A stretch of DNA of 64,000 bases from Celeribacter baekdonensis B30 (GTDB taxonomy: Bacteria; Pseudomonadota; Alphaproteobacteria; Rhodobacterales; Rhodobacteraceae): positions 1 to 64,000 of the forward strand of contig NZ_AMRK01000017.1 in assembly GCF_000299875.1 (NCBI RefSeq), read 5' to 3'. Both the position numbers and the translations under genes were made by a program. Shown here piece after piece: positions 17,203-24,664 of the stretch. Positions within the stretch are counted from its first letter, which is position 1. Each line of letters opens with the position of its first letter. The notes beneath the pieces are model-generated. The model searched no databases, had not been told where the DNA came from, and worked only from the letters and a program-made list of their open reading frames with translations.

Positions 17203-18074
17203 GATTGATCGCCGCTACATGGGCCCCCGTCTGGCATGACGCGCCGGACCTGTGGCTGGACCGCTACCGCGCAGCCTTAGCTGAGGTCAAAGCCGATCAC
17301 GACACATTGGTGATCTTCCCCGAATATGCCGCCATGGAGGCGGCGTTTTACGGCGATGCGCCATTGGATGCACAGGGTTGGATGCGCCGGGGGGCGGATC
17401 ATTTCGCACGCTATTGCGACGGCATTCGGGCTTTGGTCGCAGAAACCGGCGCGACAATTTTGAGCGGATCGGGCTTTGCCGCCTCACACGACAGCTATGT
17501 CAATCGCGCGCTATTTTGCGGCCCCGAAGGCGAGACCTTCGTCGAAAAACACATGCCCACCCCCTATGAGCGCGCCCTCAACATGGCTGCGGGGCGGCCC
17601 GGCCCGGTGATCGATACACGCTTTGGTAAGATCGCCGTGCTGATTTGTTATGACAGTGAATTCCCGCACTTGGCGCGCCGATATGTCGAGGCAGGCGCAG
17701 AGATCCTTTTGGTCCCGTCTTGTACCGACACCGAACAGGGGGCAAGCCGGGTTGAGATCGGATGCCGCGCCCGGGCGCTTGAGGGGCAGGTCTTGGTGGC
17801 GATGGCACCCCTCGTTGGCGAGGTCACGCAATGCGAGGTGATCGACGTCAATCTGGGTCAGGCGCGGGTGTTTTGCGCCCCCGATGTCGGCGCACCCGAC
17901 GATGGGATATTGGCCCAAGGTCCGCGCAATGCACCGGGGTTTGCCATTTTGGATGGGCTTGAACGCCGACTCGGTGCCGGGCGCAAAGAGACGCATGTCA
18001 GTGTCCCAGACCACTGGCCAGAGAGCGAATCCATCGCTTTGACGTGGGATTGTACCCCCCTTGTGCTGAAATAA
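17199..18074 (+). CDS. carbon-nitrogen hydrolase (nitrilase superfamily)
   Basis: Protein of 291 residues with the complete Glu-Lys-Cys triad: E42 in FPEYAAME, K117 in FVEKHMPTPYE and C150 in ICYDSEFP. It hydrolyses an amide or nitrile of unknown identity in the cytoplasm. I start it at GTG 17199, which overlaps the acetyltransferase stop codon and has GGGGGAAAG upstream; a TTG at 17184 is the alternative. Together with the two preceding genes it forms a three-gene unit inserted between the phosphatase and infA. Confidence 0.9.
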   Translation: MRLIAATWAPVWHDAPDLWLDRYRAALAEVKADHDTLVIFPEYAAMEAAFYGDAPLDAQGWMRRGADHFARYCDGIRALVAETGATILSGSGFAASHDSYVNRALFCGPEGETFVEKHMPTPYERALNMAAGRPGPVIDTRFGKIAVLICYDSEFPHLARRYVEAGAEILLVPSCTDTEQGASRVEIGCRARALEGQVLVAMAPLVGEVTQCEVIDVNLGQARVFCAPDVGAPDDGILAQGPRNAPGFAILDGLERRLGAGRKETHVSVPDHWPESESIALTWDCTPLVLK

Positions 18075-18161
18075 CGCGAAATCCACCTTGAAAAGCGGCT
18101 GTTAAAGGCGCATTTACTGCGTCGCCCGTATACTGACGGGTGGAACAACTATGGAGTGAAC

Positions 18162-18380
18162 ATGGCCAAGGAAGAAATGCTCGAATTTCCCGGTGTCGTT
18201 AAGGAACTCCTGCCGAACGCGACATTCCTGGTCGAGCTGGAAAACGGCCATACGATCATCGCTCACACGGCAGGCAAAATGCGCAAGAACCGCATCCGCG
18301 TTCTCGCAGGCGACAAAGTTCAGGTCGAAATGACCCCCTACGATCTGACCAAGGGTCGGATCAATTACCGTTTCCGTTAA
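18162..18380 (+). CDS. infA: translation initiation factor IF-1
   Basis: Single S1/OB-fold protein of 72 residues that occupies the ribosomal A site during initiation. Sequence from [11 protein letters not shown] to INYRFR is typical over its full length. ATG at 18162 has GGAG at 6 bases. It has its own upstream gap of about 87 bases with a possible -35 (TTGAAA at 18088), so a promoter here is likely. It is followed 22 bases later by maf. Confidence 0.98.
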   Translation: MAKEEMLEFPGVVKELLPNATFLVELENGHTIIAHTAGKMRKNRIRVLAGDKVQVEMTPYDLTKGRINYRFR

Positions 18381-18402
18381 ACGCGGGTTCAACGGGTCCC
18401 CT

Positions 18403-18981
18403 ATGAAACTGATCCTCGGTTCAGCCAGCCCGCGCCGGAAAGAGCTTCTGGCGCAGCTGGGGCTTGTCCCCTTTGACGTGCGCTCCCCCGACATCGACGA
18501 AGACCCACACAAGGCCGAATTGCCGCGCCCCTATTGCGCGCGCATGGCCCGGGAAAAAGCGATGGCGGTGCCGCGGACCGAAGACGAGATCGTGCTTTGC
18601 GCCGACACCACCGTAGCCCTTGGACGGCGGATCATGGGCAAACCTGTTGACGAAAAAGAATGTGCCGAGTTTCTTTTGGCCATGTCCGGGCGACGTCACA
18701 AGGTGATCACCGCCGTGGCCGTGGCTTATGGCGATCGCGTGTGGGAGGCCGATGTGGTCACCACCGTGAAAATGAAACGCCTGTCTGATGTCGAACTCAA
18801 CAGCTACCTCAACAGCAATGATTGGCGCGGCAAGGCGGGCGGCTATGGCATTCAAGGGCCTGCGGGTGCGTTCATCCCGTGGATTCAAGGCAGCTATTCG
18901 GCCGTGATGGGCCTGCCCGTGGCGGAAACCGCAACCCTTTTGATGACGGCGGGCTATCCCGTGTATGGAGACCCGCGATGA
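18403..18981 (+). CDS. maf: Maf family nucleoside triphosphate pyrophosphatase
   Basis: Hydrolyses non-canonical or excess nucleoside triphosphates to monophosphates. The 192-residue protein has the N-terminal motif [12 protein letters not shown] and the metal-binding region [17 protein letters not shown], with the substrate loop [10 protein letters not shown]. Its stop overlaps the start of the ribonuclease gene. Confidence 0.93.
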   Translation: MKLILGSASPRRKELLAQLGLVPFDVRSPDIDEDPHKAELPRPYCARMAREKAMAVPRTEDEIVLCADTTVALGRRIMGKPVDEKECAEFLLAMSGRRHKVITAVAVAYGDRVWEADVVTTVKMKRLSDVELNSYLNSNDWRGKAGGYGIQGPAGAFIPWIQGSYSAVMGLPVAETATLLMTAGYPVYGDPR

Positions 18982-20018
18982 TTGGCAGTGTGATTGCGCT
19001 TGGCGAGATCAACGGACAAAAGGCCGCCGCATGGATTGTAGACGGTCGACTGGAAGACCTGATTGTCGATGCGGGCGAAGATGCCCCCCCTGCCCCCGGT
19101 GCGATTTTTCGCGCCAAAGGCGGGCGGTCTTTAAAGGGCATGGGCGGCGCGTTGTTGGACCTACCGAATGGCGAACAGGCCTATCTGCGCGGCAACAAGG
19201 GCCTCAAACCCGGCGCGCCGATGTTGGTCCAAGTCAGCCACATTGCTGAACCCGGCAAGGCCGTACCAGTGCTGACCCGGCTGTTGTTCAAATCGAAATA
19301 TGCGATCATCACGCCGGAGGCCCCCGGCCTGAACATCTCGCGCCAAATCTCCGATGACGAGGCGCTGATCCGGCTGCATGAACTGGCCTCCGAGGGCATG
19401 GATGGCGCGGATGAGACGCTTGGCCTGATCCTGCGCTCTGCCTGCGAAGGCGCGACGGATGAGGCCGTCGCCGACGACATCGCCGCCATGCGGACACTCG
19501 CCGAGGCCGTTCTGGCCGACCTGCCTGGCACGCCCGAATTGCTGGTCGATGGGCCGGATGCCTGGGAGGTCGCTTGGCGCGATTGGCCCGAGGTTGACGT
19601 GTTTGACGACAGTGAACAGGCGTTCGACAATCACGGCGTACACGAATTGATCGACGCGGCACTTGATCCACGCGTGCCGCTCAAATCCGGCGCATCGGCC
19701 TATATCGAACCGACCCGCGCCCTTGTCGCGATTGACGTGAACACCGGTGGCGATTTCTCTCCGGCGGCGGGCACCAAAGCCAATATCGCCCTCGCGCGCG
19801 ACTTGCCGCGACAGCTTCGCCTGCGCGGCTTGGCCGGGCAGATCACCATCGATTTGGCCCCGATGCCGAAAAAAGACCGCCTGCCGTTCGAGCAGGCCCT
19901 CAAAGCCGCATTCAAATCCGATGGCAATGACACGGTTTTAGCCGGATGGACCCCGCTGGGCCATTTCGAAATCCAAAAAAAGCGCACCCGCGTGCCGCTG
20001 ACACAGGCGCTTTCATGA
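18978..20018 (+). CDS. ribonuclease E/G family protein (short form)
   Basis: Single-strand endoribonuclease catalytic core of 346 residues, much shorter than RNase E (about 900-1100) and RNase G (about 490). The two catalytic Asp are retained, in VAIDVNTGG and ITIDLAPM. The usual S1 domain is reduced to an N-terminal region (about 1-95), and the zinc-link and small C-terminal domains of RNase E are absent. ATG at 18978 overlaps the maf stop. The maf-rng-yacG order is conserved in Rhodobacteraceae; this is likely an accessory RNase beside a full-length RNase E elsewhere. Confidence 0.88.
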   Translation: MIGSVIALGEINGQKAAAWIVDGRLEDLIVDAGEDAPPAPGAIFRAKGGRSLKGMGGALLDLPNGEQAYLRGNKGLKPGAPMLVQVSHIAEPGKAVPVLTRLLFKSKYAIITPEAPGLNISRQISDDEALIRLHELASEGMDGADETLGLILRSACEGATDEAVADDIAAMRTLAEAVLADLPGTPELLVDGPDAWEVAWRDWPEVDVFDDSEQAFDNHGVHELIDAALDPRVPLKSGASAYIEPTRALVAIDVNTGGDFSPAAGTKANIALARDLPRQLRLRGLAGQITIDLAPMPKKDRLPFEQALKAAFKSDGNDTVLAGWTPLGHFEIQKKRTRVPLTQALS

Positions 20019-20221
20019 GCTGCCCCATCTGCAAAGGCGAAGCGGTCGCCAAATACCACCCCTTTTGTTCCAAGCGCTGCGCCGACATCGACCTTGGCCG
20101 TTGGATGAACGGCACCTATGCCGTCCCCTCCGGGCGCGAGGAAGACCCCGAAGAAATTGCCGAAGCCTTGGAAGAGATGCTGCGGAGCTCTGAGGCGGAT
20201 GAGGCCAAAAAGCCGCAATAA
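20015..20221 (+). CDS. yacG: DNA gyrase inhibitor YacG
   Basis: Zinc-finger protein of 68 residues. It has the CPICKG and FCSKRCADIDLGRW motifs that supply four Cys ligands, and an acidic C-terminal tail. In E. coli YacG binds GyrB and inhibits gyrase. ATG overlaps the ribonuclease stop codon (ATGA). Confidence 0.93.
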   Translation: MSCPICKGEAVAKYHPFCSKRCADIDLGRWMNGTYAVPSGREEDPEEIAEALEEMLRSSEADEAKKPQ

Positions 20222-20411
20222 AGCCTACTGCCACTGGCCTGAGGCTGGGATATGGCCAGGCCCACAGCGCCGATCAACATGGCATGCACAGCGTCCAAAA
20301 TCCCAGAGTCAGTTTTTTAAAGAGACGCTTTAGAAACTTCACTTTCCCTCTGGACAGTCCCGCCCCCTCCGACTAGAAACCCGCTACCCGAACGACACGT
20401 CGTTCTCCGGT

Positions 20412-20486
20412 GCCCGGGTAGCTCAGGGGTAGAGCAGTGGATTGAAAATCCTCGTGTCGGTGGTTCGATTCCGCCCCTGGGCACCA
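20412..20486 (+). tRNA. tRNA-Phe (anticodon GAA)
   Basis: Acceptor stem GCCCGGG pairs with CCTGGGC (one G-T), the D arm is GCTCAGGGGTAGAGC, the anticodon loop TTGAAAA carries GAA, the T arm is GGTGGTTCGATTCCGCC, and CCA is encoded. The anticodon stem has a T-T mismatch (second pair), which I believe also occurs in related tRNA-Phe genes. Confidence 0.95.
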
Positions 20487-20619
20487 TTTAAGTCCCATAT
20501 ACATATGAACTCGCGCTGCACAGGCGTGCCCCCATCACAACACAGCTCTGCGCGTCTGTGTTGGCAAGTCGCGCAAAAGGCCATCGTTTTGCGGCGGGAT
20601 CAACGTGAACCCCATTGAA

Positions 20620-20659
20620 ACCCTCCCAGAAATAGACGAGTCTGAGAGGGTATTCTTTT
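20620..20659 (+). terminator. intrinsic terminator between tRNA-Phe and the FkbM-GT gene
   Basis: ACCCTCCCAGA (20620-20630) pairs with TCTGAGAGGGT (20641-20651) with one mismatch around a 10-base loop, and ATTCTTTT follows. It probably ends the tRNA-Phe transcript; the next gene starts 24 bases later and would need a promoter beyond or within this region. Confidence 0.7.
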
Positions 20660-20682
20660 AAACAGTCACCGGCAGGCACCAC

Positions 20683-22455
20683 ATGTACGCGTATGACGAG
20701 ACACTCACGATTCACGGCATAAAAGTAGCCTTTGTTCCCGATATCATCACCCCAACGATCGAAAAGCCCATGCGAAAGGGCAAATACGAGAAGGGGGAGG
20801 TTGAGATCATGCGGGCCATTTTGCAGCCCGGAGATCGGCTTTTGGAACTTGGTGCCGGTGTCGGAGTGGTGTCAAGTGCTGCGGCCTCTGTTGAGGGGGT
20901 CGAGGCGGTTTTGTCGATTGAGGCCGACCCGAACCTTGTGCCGATGATCAAAGAAACGTGGCGGCTGAATGGCATTGAAACCGCTGAGCTGCGCAATGGC
21001 GTGGCGATGGCAAAGGCCGGCGATCCGGTGAAATTTTACATCCGCGACAATTATTGGGCCAGTTCAATGGAACCGGACTCGCGGCCTTATTCGCGTATCG
21101 AAGAGGTGCCCTCAGCAGGCATGGACGCGCTGTTTCAGGAGTTCCGTCCCACCGTATTGTCCTGTGACATCGAAGGCGGGGAACTTGGGCTTTTGGATGA
21201 GGTGGACCTGTCCGGACTGCGCCATATCGTGATGGAAGTGCATCCAAAGGTCTATGGCCAAGAGGGGCTGCGCAAGATCGTTGAAATGCTTGGAGCCAAA
21301 GGGTTTTTGCCCTCCCCTGACACCAAACCCGACTCGTCGGTCAAGCGCTTTGATCGTGTCTTGGTCGAGGGGAAAATGATCGAAGGGGCGGCCCTGCCTC
21401 GGCGGCCATACCGGCCTTGGGGGGCTGAGGCCCCGCGCATTCTGATCCCGACCTGCATGAAAAACGAAGGCCCCTTTATCCTTGAATGGATCGCGTGGCA
21501 TCGCGCCGTCGGGGTCACGGATTTTCTGGTGTTCACCAATGATTGCACCGATGGTACGGACAAGTTGCTCGACCGGCTCGATGATATGGGGATTGTGCGG
21601 CATATGGCCAACCCGGCTCTGGGATCGGATGCGACGAATTTCCAACCCGTGGCCTTGCGCTATTTGCCTTACACCCGCGAAATGCGGGAGGTTGATTACG
21701 TTATTTCCATGGATGTGGACGAGTTTATCAACATCCGTGTGGGTGAGGGTCGCTTTGAGGATTTATTTGCGGTCACCGGGGAATTCGACGTGTTGTCGAT
21801 GTCCGAAATCAATCACGGCTCCAACAACAAGCTGGCTTACGAACGCAAATGGGTGACCGAAGCCTATCCGGGTCATCAATCCACCACACCGGGCAAACAG
21901 AAAGCGCACCGGGGCGTCAAAAGCATCACCCGCCTCAGCCCCCGCGTCAACGCGATCCGCAATCACCGCCCGGACGTTTCGCAAAACTTGGGCCAGGCGA
22001 TTTGGCGCGATGGATCGGGACGCGCGCGTCCCGGCTTTCTCAAAGACCCGGAGATGAATGGGTGGGATTGTCGCGGGGCCTATGATCTTGTGTCCTTGGA
22101 TCATTTCCCTCTGCGCTCACTGGAGTGTTTTCTGGTCAAAATGCATCGTGGGGACGTGGTTGTGGCCGACAAGAGCGTGTCCAACCGCTATTGGCGCACT
22201 CGCAACAATAATGGCGAAACCAGCTCTGATCTCACCCGGTTTGGCGCGCTGGCCCGCAAGGAATATGACCGCCTCCTGACTGATCCCACATTGGCAAGCC
22301 TGCACGAAGCCTGCTGTACGGCGCATGAAGCACGGATCGCGTCACTCGCTGGTGTTAAGGAATTCGAAGAGCGCAAAAAATGGATTTTCAGCGAGGCGTG
22401 GGACGGAGAGATCCCCGAAGCCTATCGTCAGCCGACCTCGGAAGCCGCCGAGTAA
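20683..22455 (+). CDS. fused FkbM-type methyltransferase and family-2-like glycosyltransferase
   Basis: Two-domain protein of 590 residues. Residues about 1-235 form an FkbM-family SAM-dependent methyltransferase (SAM motif LLELGAGVGVVSSAAA; acidic motif VLSIEADP). Residues about 245-560 form a glycosyltransferase of the GT2-like type common in Rhodobacterales (ILIPTCMKNEGPFILEWI at the start, metal motif MDVDEF). No membrane segment is visible. It would modify a surface glycan or lipid with a sugar and a methyl group. It is a lone gene between tRNA-Phe and DUF484, with 107 bases to the next gene. The fusion is seen directly; the acceptor is unknown. Confidence 0.85.
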   Translation: MYAYDETLTIHGIKVAFVPDIITPTIEKPMRKGKYEKGEVEIMRAILQPGDRLLELGAGVGVVSSAAASVEGVEAVLSIEADPNLVPMIKETWRLNGIETAELRNGVAMAKAGDPVKFYIRDNYWASSMEPDSRPYSRIEEVPSAGMDALFQEFRPTVLSCDIEGGELGLLDEVDLSGLRHIVMEVHPKVYGQEGLRKIVEMLGAKGFLPSPDTKPDSSVKRFDRVLVEGKMIEGAALPRRPYRPWGAEAPRILIPTCMKNEGPFILEWIAWHRAVGVTDFLVFTNDCTDGTDKLLDRLDDMGIVRHMANPALGSDATNFQPVALRYLPYTREMREVDYVISMDVDEFINIRVGEGRFEDLFAVTGEFDVLSMSEINHGSNNKLAYERKWVTEAYPGHQSTTPGKQKAHRGVKSITRLSPRVNAIRNHRPDVSQNLGQAIWRDGSGRARPGFLKDPEMNGWDCRGAYDLVSLDHFPLRSLECFLVKMHRGDVVVADKSVSNRYWRTRNNNGETSSDLTRFGALARKEYDRLLTDPTLASLHEACCTAHEARIASLAGVKEFEERKKWIFSEAWDGEIPEAYRQPTSEAAE

Positions 22456-22562
22456 GCCGCGATTCAGAAAAGATGCGCGGGACTTAAGCGACTTGAACCG
22501 GACTGCTTTGCTGGGCATAATGGCGTCAACGACCGGAAACCGGCGATAAAGAAAGAGGCAGT

Positions 22563-23285
22563 ATGAGCACCCGACTCCCCCGAGCGATGTCGCCGATGGC
22601 TGAAGACCTGCGTGAAAAAATTATTTCCGATCCGGATATGATTTTAGACGATCTGGACGTGATGCGCGCGCTCATCGCCGCCAATGAACGCACTTCTGGC
22701 GACAATATCGTGGATTTGCGCGGCATTGCCATGGAGCGGCTTGAGGATCGGCTGGACCGTTTAGAAGACACCCATCGCGGGGTGATTGCCGCCGCATATG
22801 AAAACCTTGCCGGCACAAACCAAATCCACCGCGCCGTATTGCGCCTGTTGGAACCTTCTGATTTCAAATCATTTCTCACCGCATTGTCTGGCGATGTCGC
22901 CAACACGCTACGCGTCGATGCGGTGCGGCTTTTGTTGGAAACCAAGGTCGAAGACGCCGATCCCGCCGTCAAAAAACTGGGCGATGTGTTGATCACCGCC
23001 GAACCGGGGTTCATCGACACCTATATTACCTTTGGCCGCAACATTCCCGTGCGGCCCGTCACCTTGCGCCAGGTCTCGCCCGAGGCGGACCTCATCTACG
23101 GCACTTCCGCGGGCTATATCCATTGCGAAGCCTTGATGAAACTCGACCTAGGCGCGGGCCGCCTGCCCGGCCTGTTGATTTTCGGCTCCGAAGACCCGCA
23201 TATGTTCCGTCCGGCGCAGGGCACGGATTTGTTAAACTTTTTCTCGGGCGTATTCGAACGCATGATGCGCCGCTGGCTCGGATGA
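22563..23285 (+). CDS. DUF484 family protein
   Basis: Protein of 240 residues with a GAF-like fold according to the family; no catalytic motif is seen. An N-terminal helical region (about 1-75) is followed by the alpha/beta domain. DUF484 genes commonly sit immediately before xerC, as here, where the stop codon overlaps the xerC start (ATGA). This suggests a role coupled to chromosome dimer resolution or cell division. Start ATG is preceded by AAAGAGGCAGT. Confidence 0.9.
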   Translation: MSTRLPRAMSPMAEDLREKIISDPDMILDDLDVMRALIAANERTSGDNIVDLRGIAMERLEDRLDRLEDTHRGVIAAAYENLAGTNQIHRAVLRLLEPSDFKSFLTALSGDVANTLRVDAVRLLLETKVEDADPAVKKLGDVLITAEPGFIDTYITFGRNIPVRPVTLRQVSPEADLIYGTSAGYIHCEALMKLDLGAGRLPGLLIFGSEDPHMFRPAQGTDLLNFFSGVFERMMRRWLG

Positions 23286-24220
23286 GTCTCGCGCTCACAG
23301 ACGGGATGCGGGACACGCTTTCCGACTGGCTTGACCGCGAACGTGCGCTCAAAAACGCCTCTGAGCACACGATCACCGCCTATACCCATGACGTCACTGG
23401 CTGGCTTGCCTTTCTGGCCAATCATCTGGGCGGAGGGTTTGGTCCCGCCCGTCTCAGCACACTCACGCTCACCGATATGCGCGCGTGGATGGCGCATGAA
23501 CGCGGGCGCGGCGTGGCCCCCCGGTCGCTGGCGCGCGCGCTGTCTGCGGTGAAAACCTTCACCCGGTTTCTGGCCGAACGCGACGGGTTTGATGCCACGG
23601 CGATCCTGTCCACCCGCTCACCTAAATTCCAACGCAAACTGCCCCGTCCCTTGACCGTTGAGGCGGCGCAGTCGTTGCTCTCGACGGTCGAGTTGCAATC
23701 CGAGGAGCCATGGATCGCCGCGCGCGATGTGGCGGTGGTGACCTTGCTGTACGGCTGTGGCTTGCGGATTTCCGAGGCGCTGTCGCTCACCGGCGCGGAT
23801 GTGCCAATGGGCGAGGTGATCCGCATCATCGGTAAGGGCAACAAAGAGCGCATTGTACCGGTTTTGCCCGTCGCCCGGCGCGCCGTTGCGGAATATGTCC
23901 GGCTCTGCCCACATGAACTGGCGGCGAAAGCCCCCCTGTTTCGCGGCAAACGCGGCGGGCCACTCAATCCGCGTTTGATTTCAAAGGTCACGGAAGCCGC
24001 GCGGATGCAGCTGGGCCTGCCCTCAAGTGTGACACCCCACGCGATGCGCCATTCTTTTGCGACCCATTTGCTGACCGCAGGCGGCGATTTACGGGCGATT
24101 CAGGAGCTATTGGGCCATGCCTCGCTGTCCACAACTCAGGCCTATACGGCGGTGGACACAGCGCGTCTGTTACAAGTGTACGAGGCCGCCCATCCGCGCG
24201 CAAAAAACGGTTCATCTTGA
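23282..24220 (+). CDS. xerC: tyrosine recombinase XerC
   Basis: Site-specific recombinase of 312 residues acting with XerD at dif to resolve chromosome dimers. The N-terminal SAM-like core-binding domain covers about 1-110. All catalytic residues are present: R162 (GLRISEAL), K185 (GKGNKER), H253 and R256 (PHAMRHSF), H279 (LLGHASL) and nucleophile Y288 (QAYTAVD). ATG at 23282 overlaps the DUF484 stop; the open frame upstream lies inside DUF484. A chromosomal housekeeping gene, not a sign of an integrated element. Confidence 0.95.
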   Translation: MSLALTDGMRDTLSDWLDRERALKNASEHTITAYTHDVTGWLAFLANHLGGGFGPARLSTLTLTDMRAWMAHERGRGVAPRSLARALSAVKTFTRFLAERDGFDATAILSTRSPKFQRKLPRPLTVEAAQSLLSTVELQSEEPWIAARDVAVVTLLYGCGLRISEALSLTGADVPMGEVIRIIGKGNKERIVPVLPVARRAVAEYVRLCPHELAAKAPLFRGKRGGPLNPRLISKVTEAARMQLGLPSSVTPHAMRHSFATHLLTAGGDLRAIQELLGHASLSTTQAYTAVDTARLLQVYEAAHPRAKNGSS

Positions 24221-24307
24221 ACCTCCTCCACCTTTTGTTCATCTCCTCTCTCTTAAACTGAATGACAGCTTAGACCACAGGCTGTCACAGCGAAAAGGGG
24301 ATGGGAC

Positions 24308-24541
24308 ATGACAGACAAAGTGCCGACGTTTTTCTCCAAAAGCCCCGACGGATCGGACACGCCGCCTTTGACAAAGAGCGGCCCGAGTTTGCGCGAAGTC
24401 GCCGTGATCAGCCGCATCACCCAAGAGGATTTCCTGACGCAACTGTCGCGGGCGTTGGCCGATTATGACAAGGACGGTGATGGGCTTTTGACCGAGGAAG
24501 AATGGCGCTGGGTTGAGGACGGGTTGAAAGACGGGGGATGA
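24308..24541 (+). CDS. small EF-hand domain protein
   Basis: Protein of 77 residues with one canonical EF-hand loop near the C-terminus (DKDGDGLLTEEE: acidic residues at positions 1, 3, 5 and 12, Gly at 6). The first half is low-complexity and Ser/Pro-rich without a signal peptide. It could bind Ca2+. AAAGGGGATGGGAC precedes the ATG. It is monocistronic, converging on ileS across a terminator region. Confidence 0.75.
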   Translation: MTDKVPTFFSKSPDGSDTPPLTKSGPSLREVAVISRITQEDFLTQLSRALADYDKDGDGLLTEEEWRWVEDGLKDGG

Positions 24542-24563
24542 CCGTCCTTAAATTCTCATCAAA

Positions 24564-24585
24564 GAGTGCACGGGCAAGCGCACTC
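24564..24585 (+). terminator. hairpin after the EF-hand gene
   Basis: GAGTGC (24564-24569) pairs with GCACTC (24580-24585), followed by CTTAA. It is weaker than the next hairpin at 24612-24639, which probably does most of the termination. Confidence 0.35.
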
Positions 24586-24611
24586 CTTAACGACACCACC
24601 TTGGCATGACA

Positions 24612-24639
24612 AAAAGGGCACCCAATCGAGTGCCCTTTT
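24612..24639. terminator. bidirectional terminator between the EF-hand gene and ileS
   Basis: AAAAGGGCAC (24612-24621) pairs perfectly with GTGCCCTTTT (24630-24639) around an 8-base loop, with A and T runs on both sides. It lies between two converging genes and can serve both. Confidence 0.88.
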
Positions 24640-24664
24640 AAACAATTTAGAGCAACGCCTTAGT

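Noticed and set aside
23282-24220. Tyrosine recombinase as a sign of a mobile element
   Set aside because: It is coupled to DUF484 in the normal xerC context and has no att sites, excisionase or phage genes around it.
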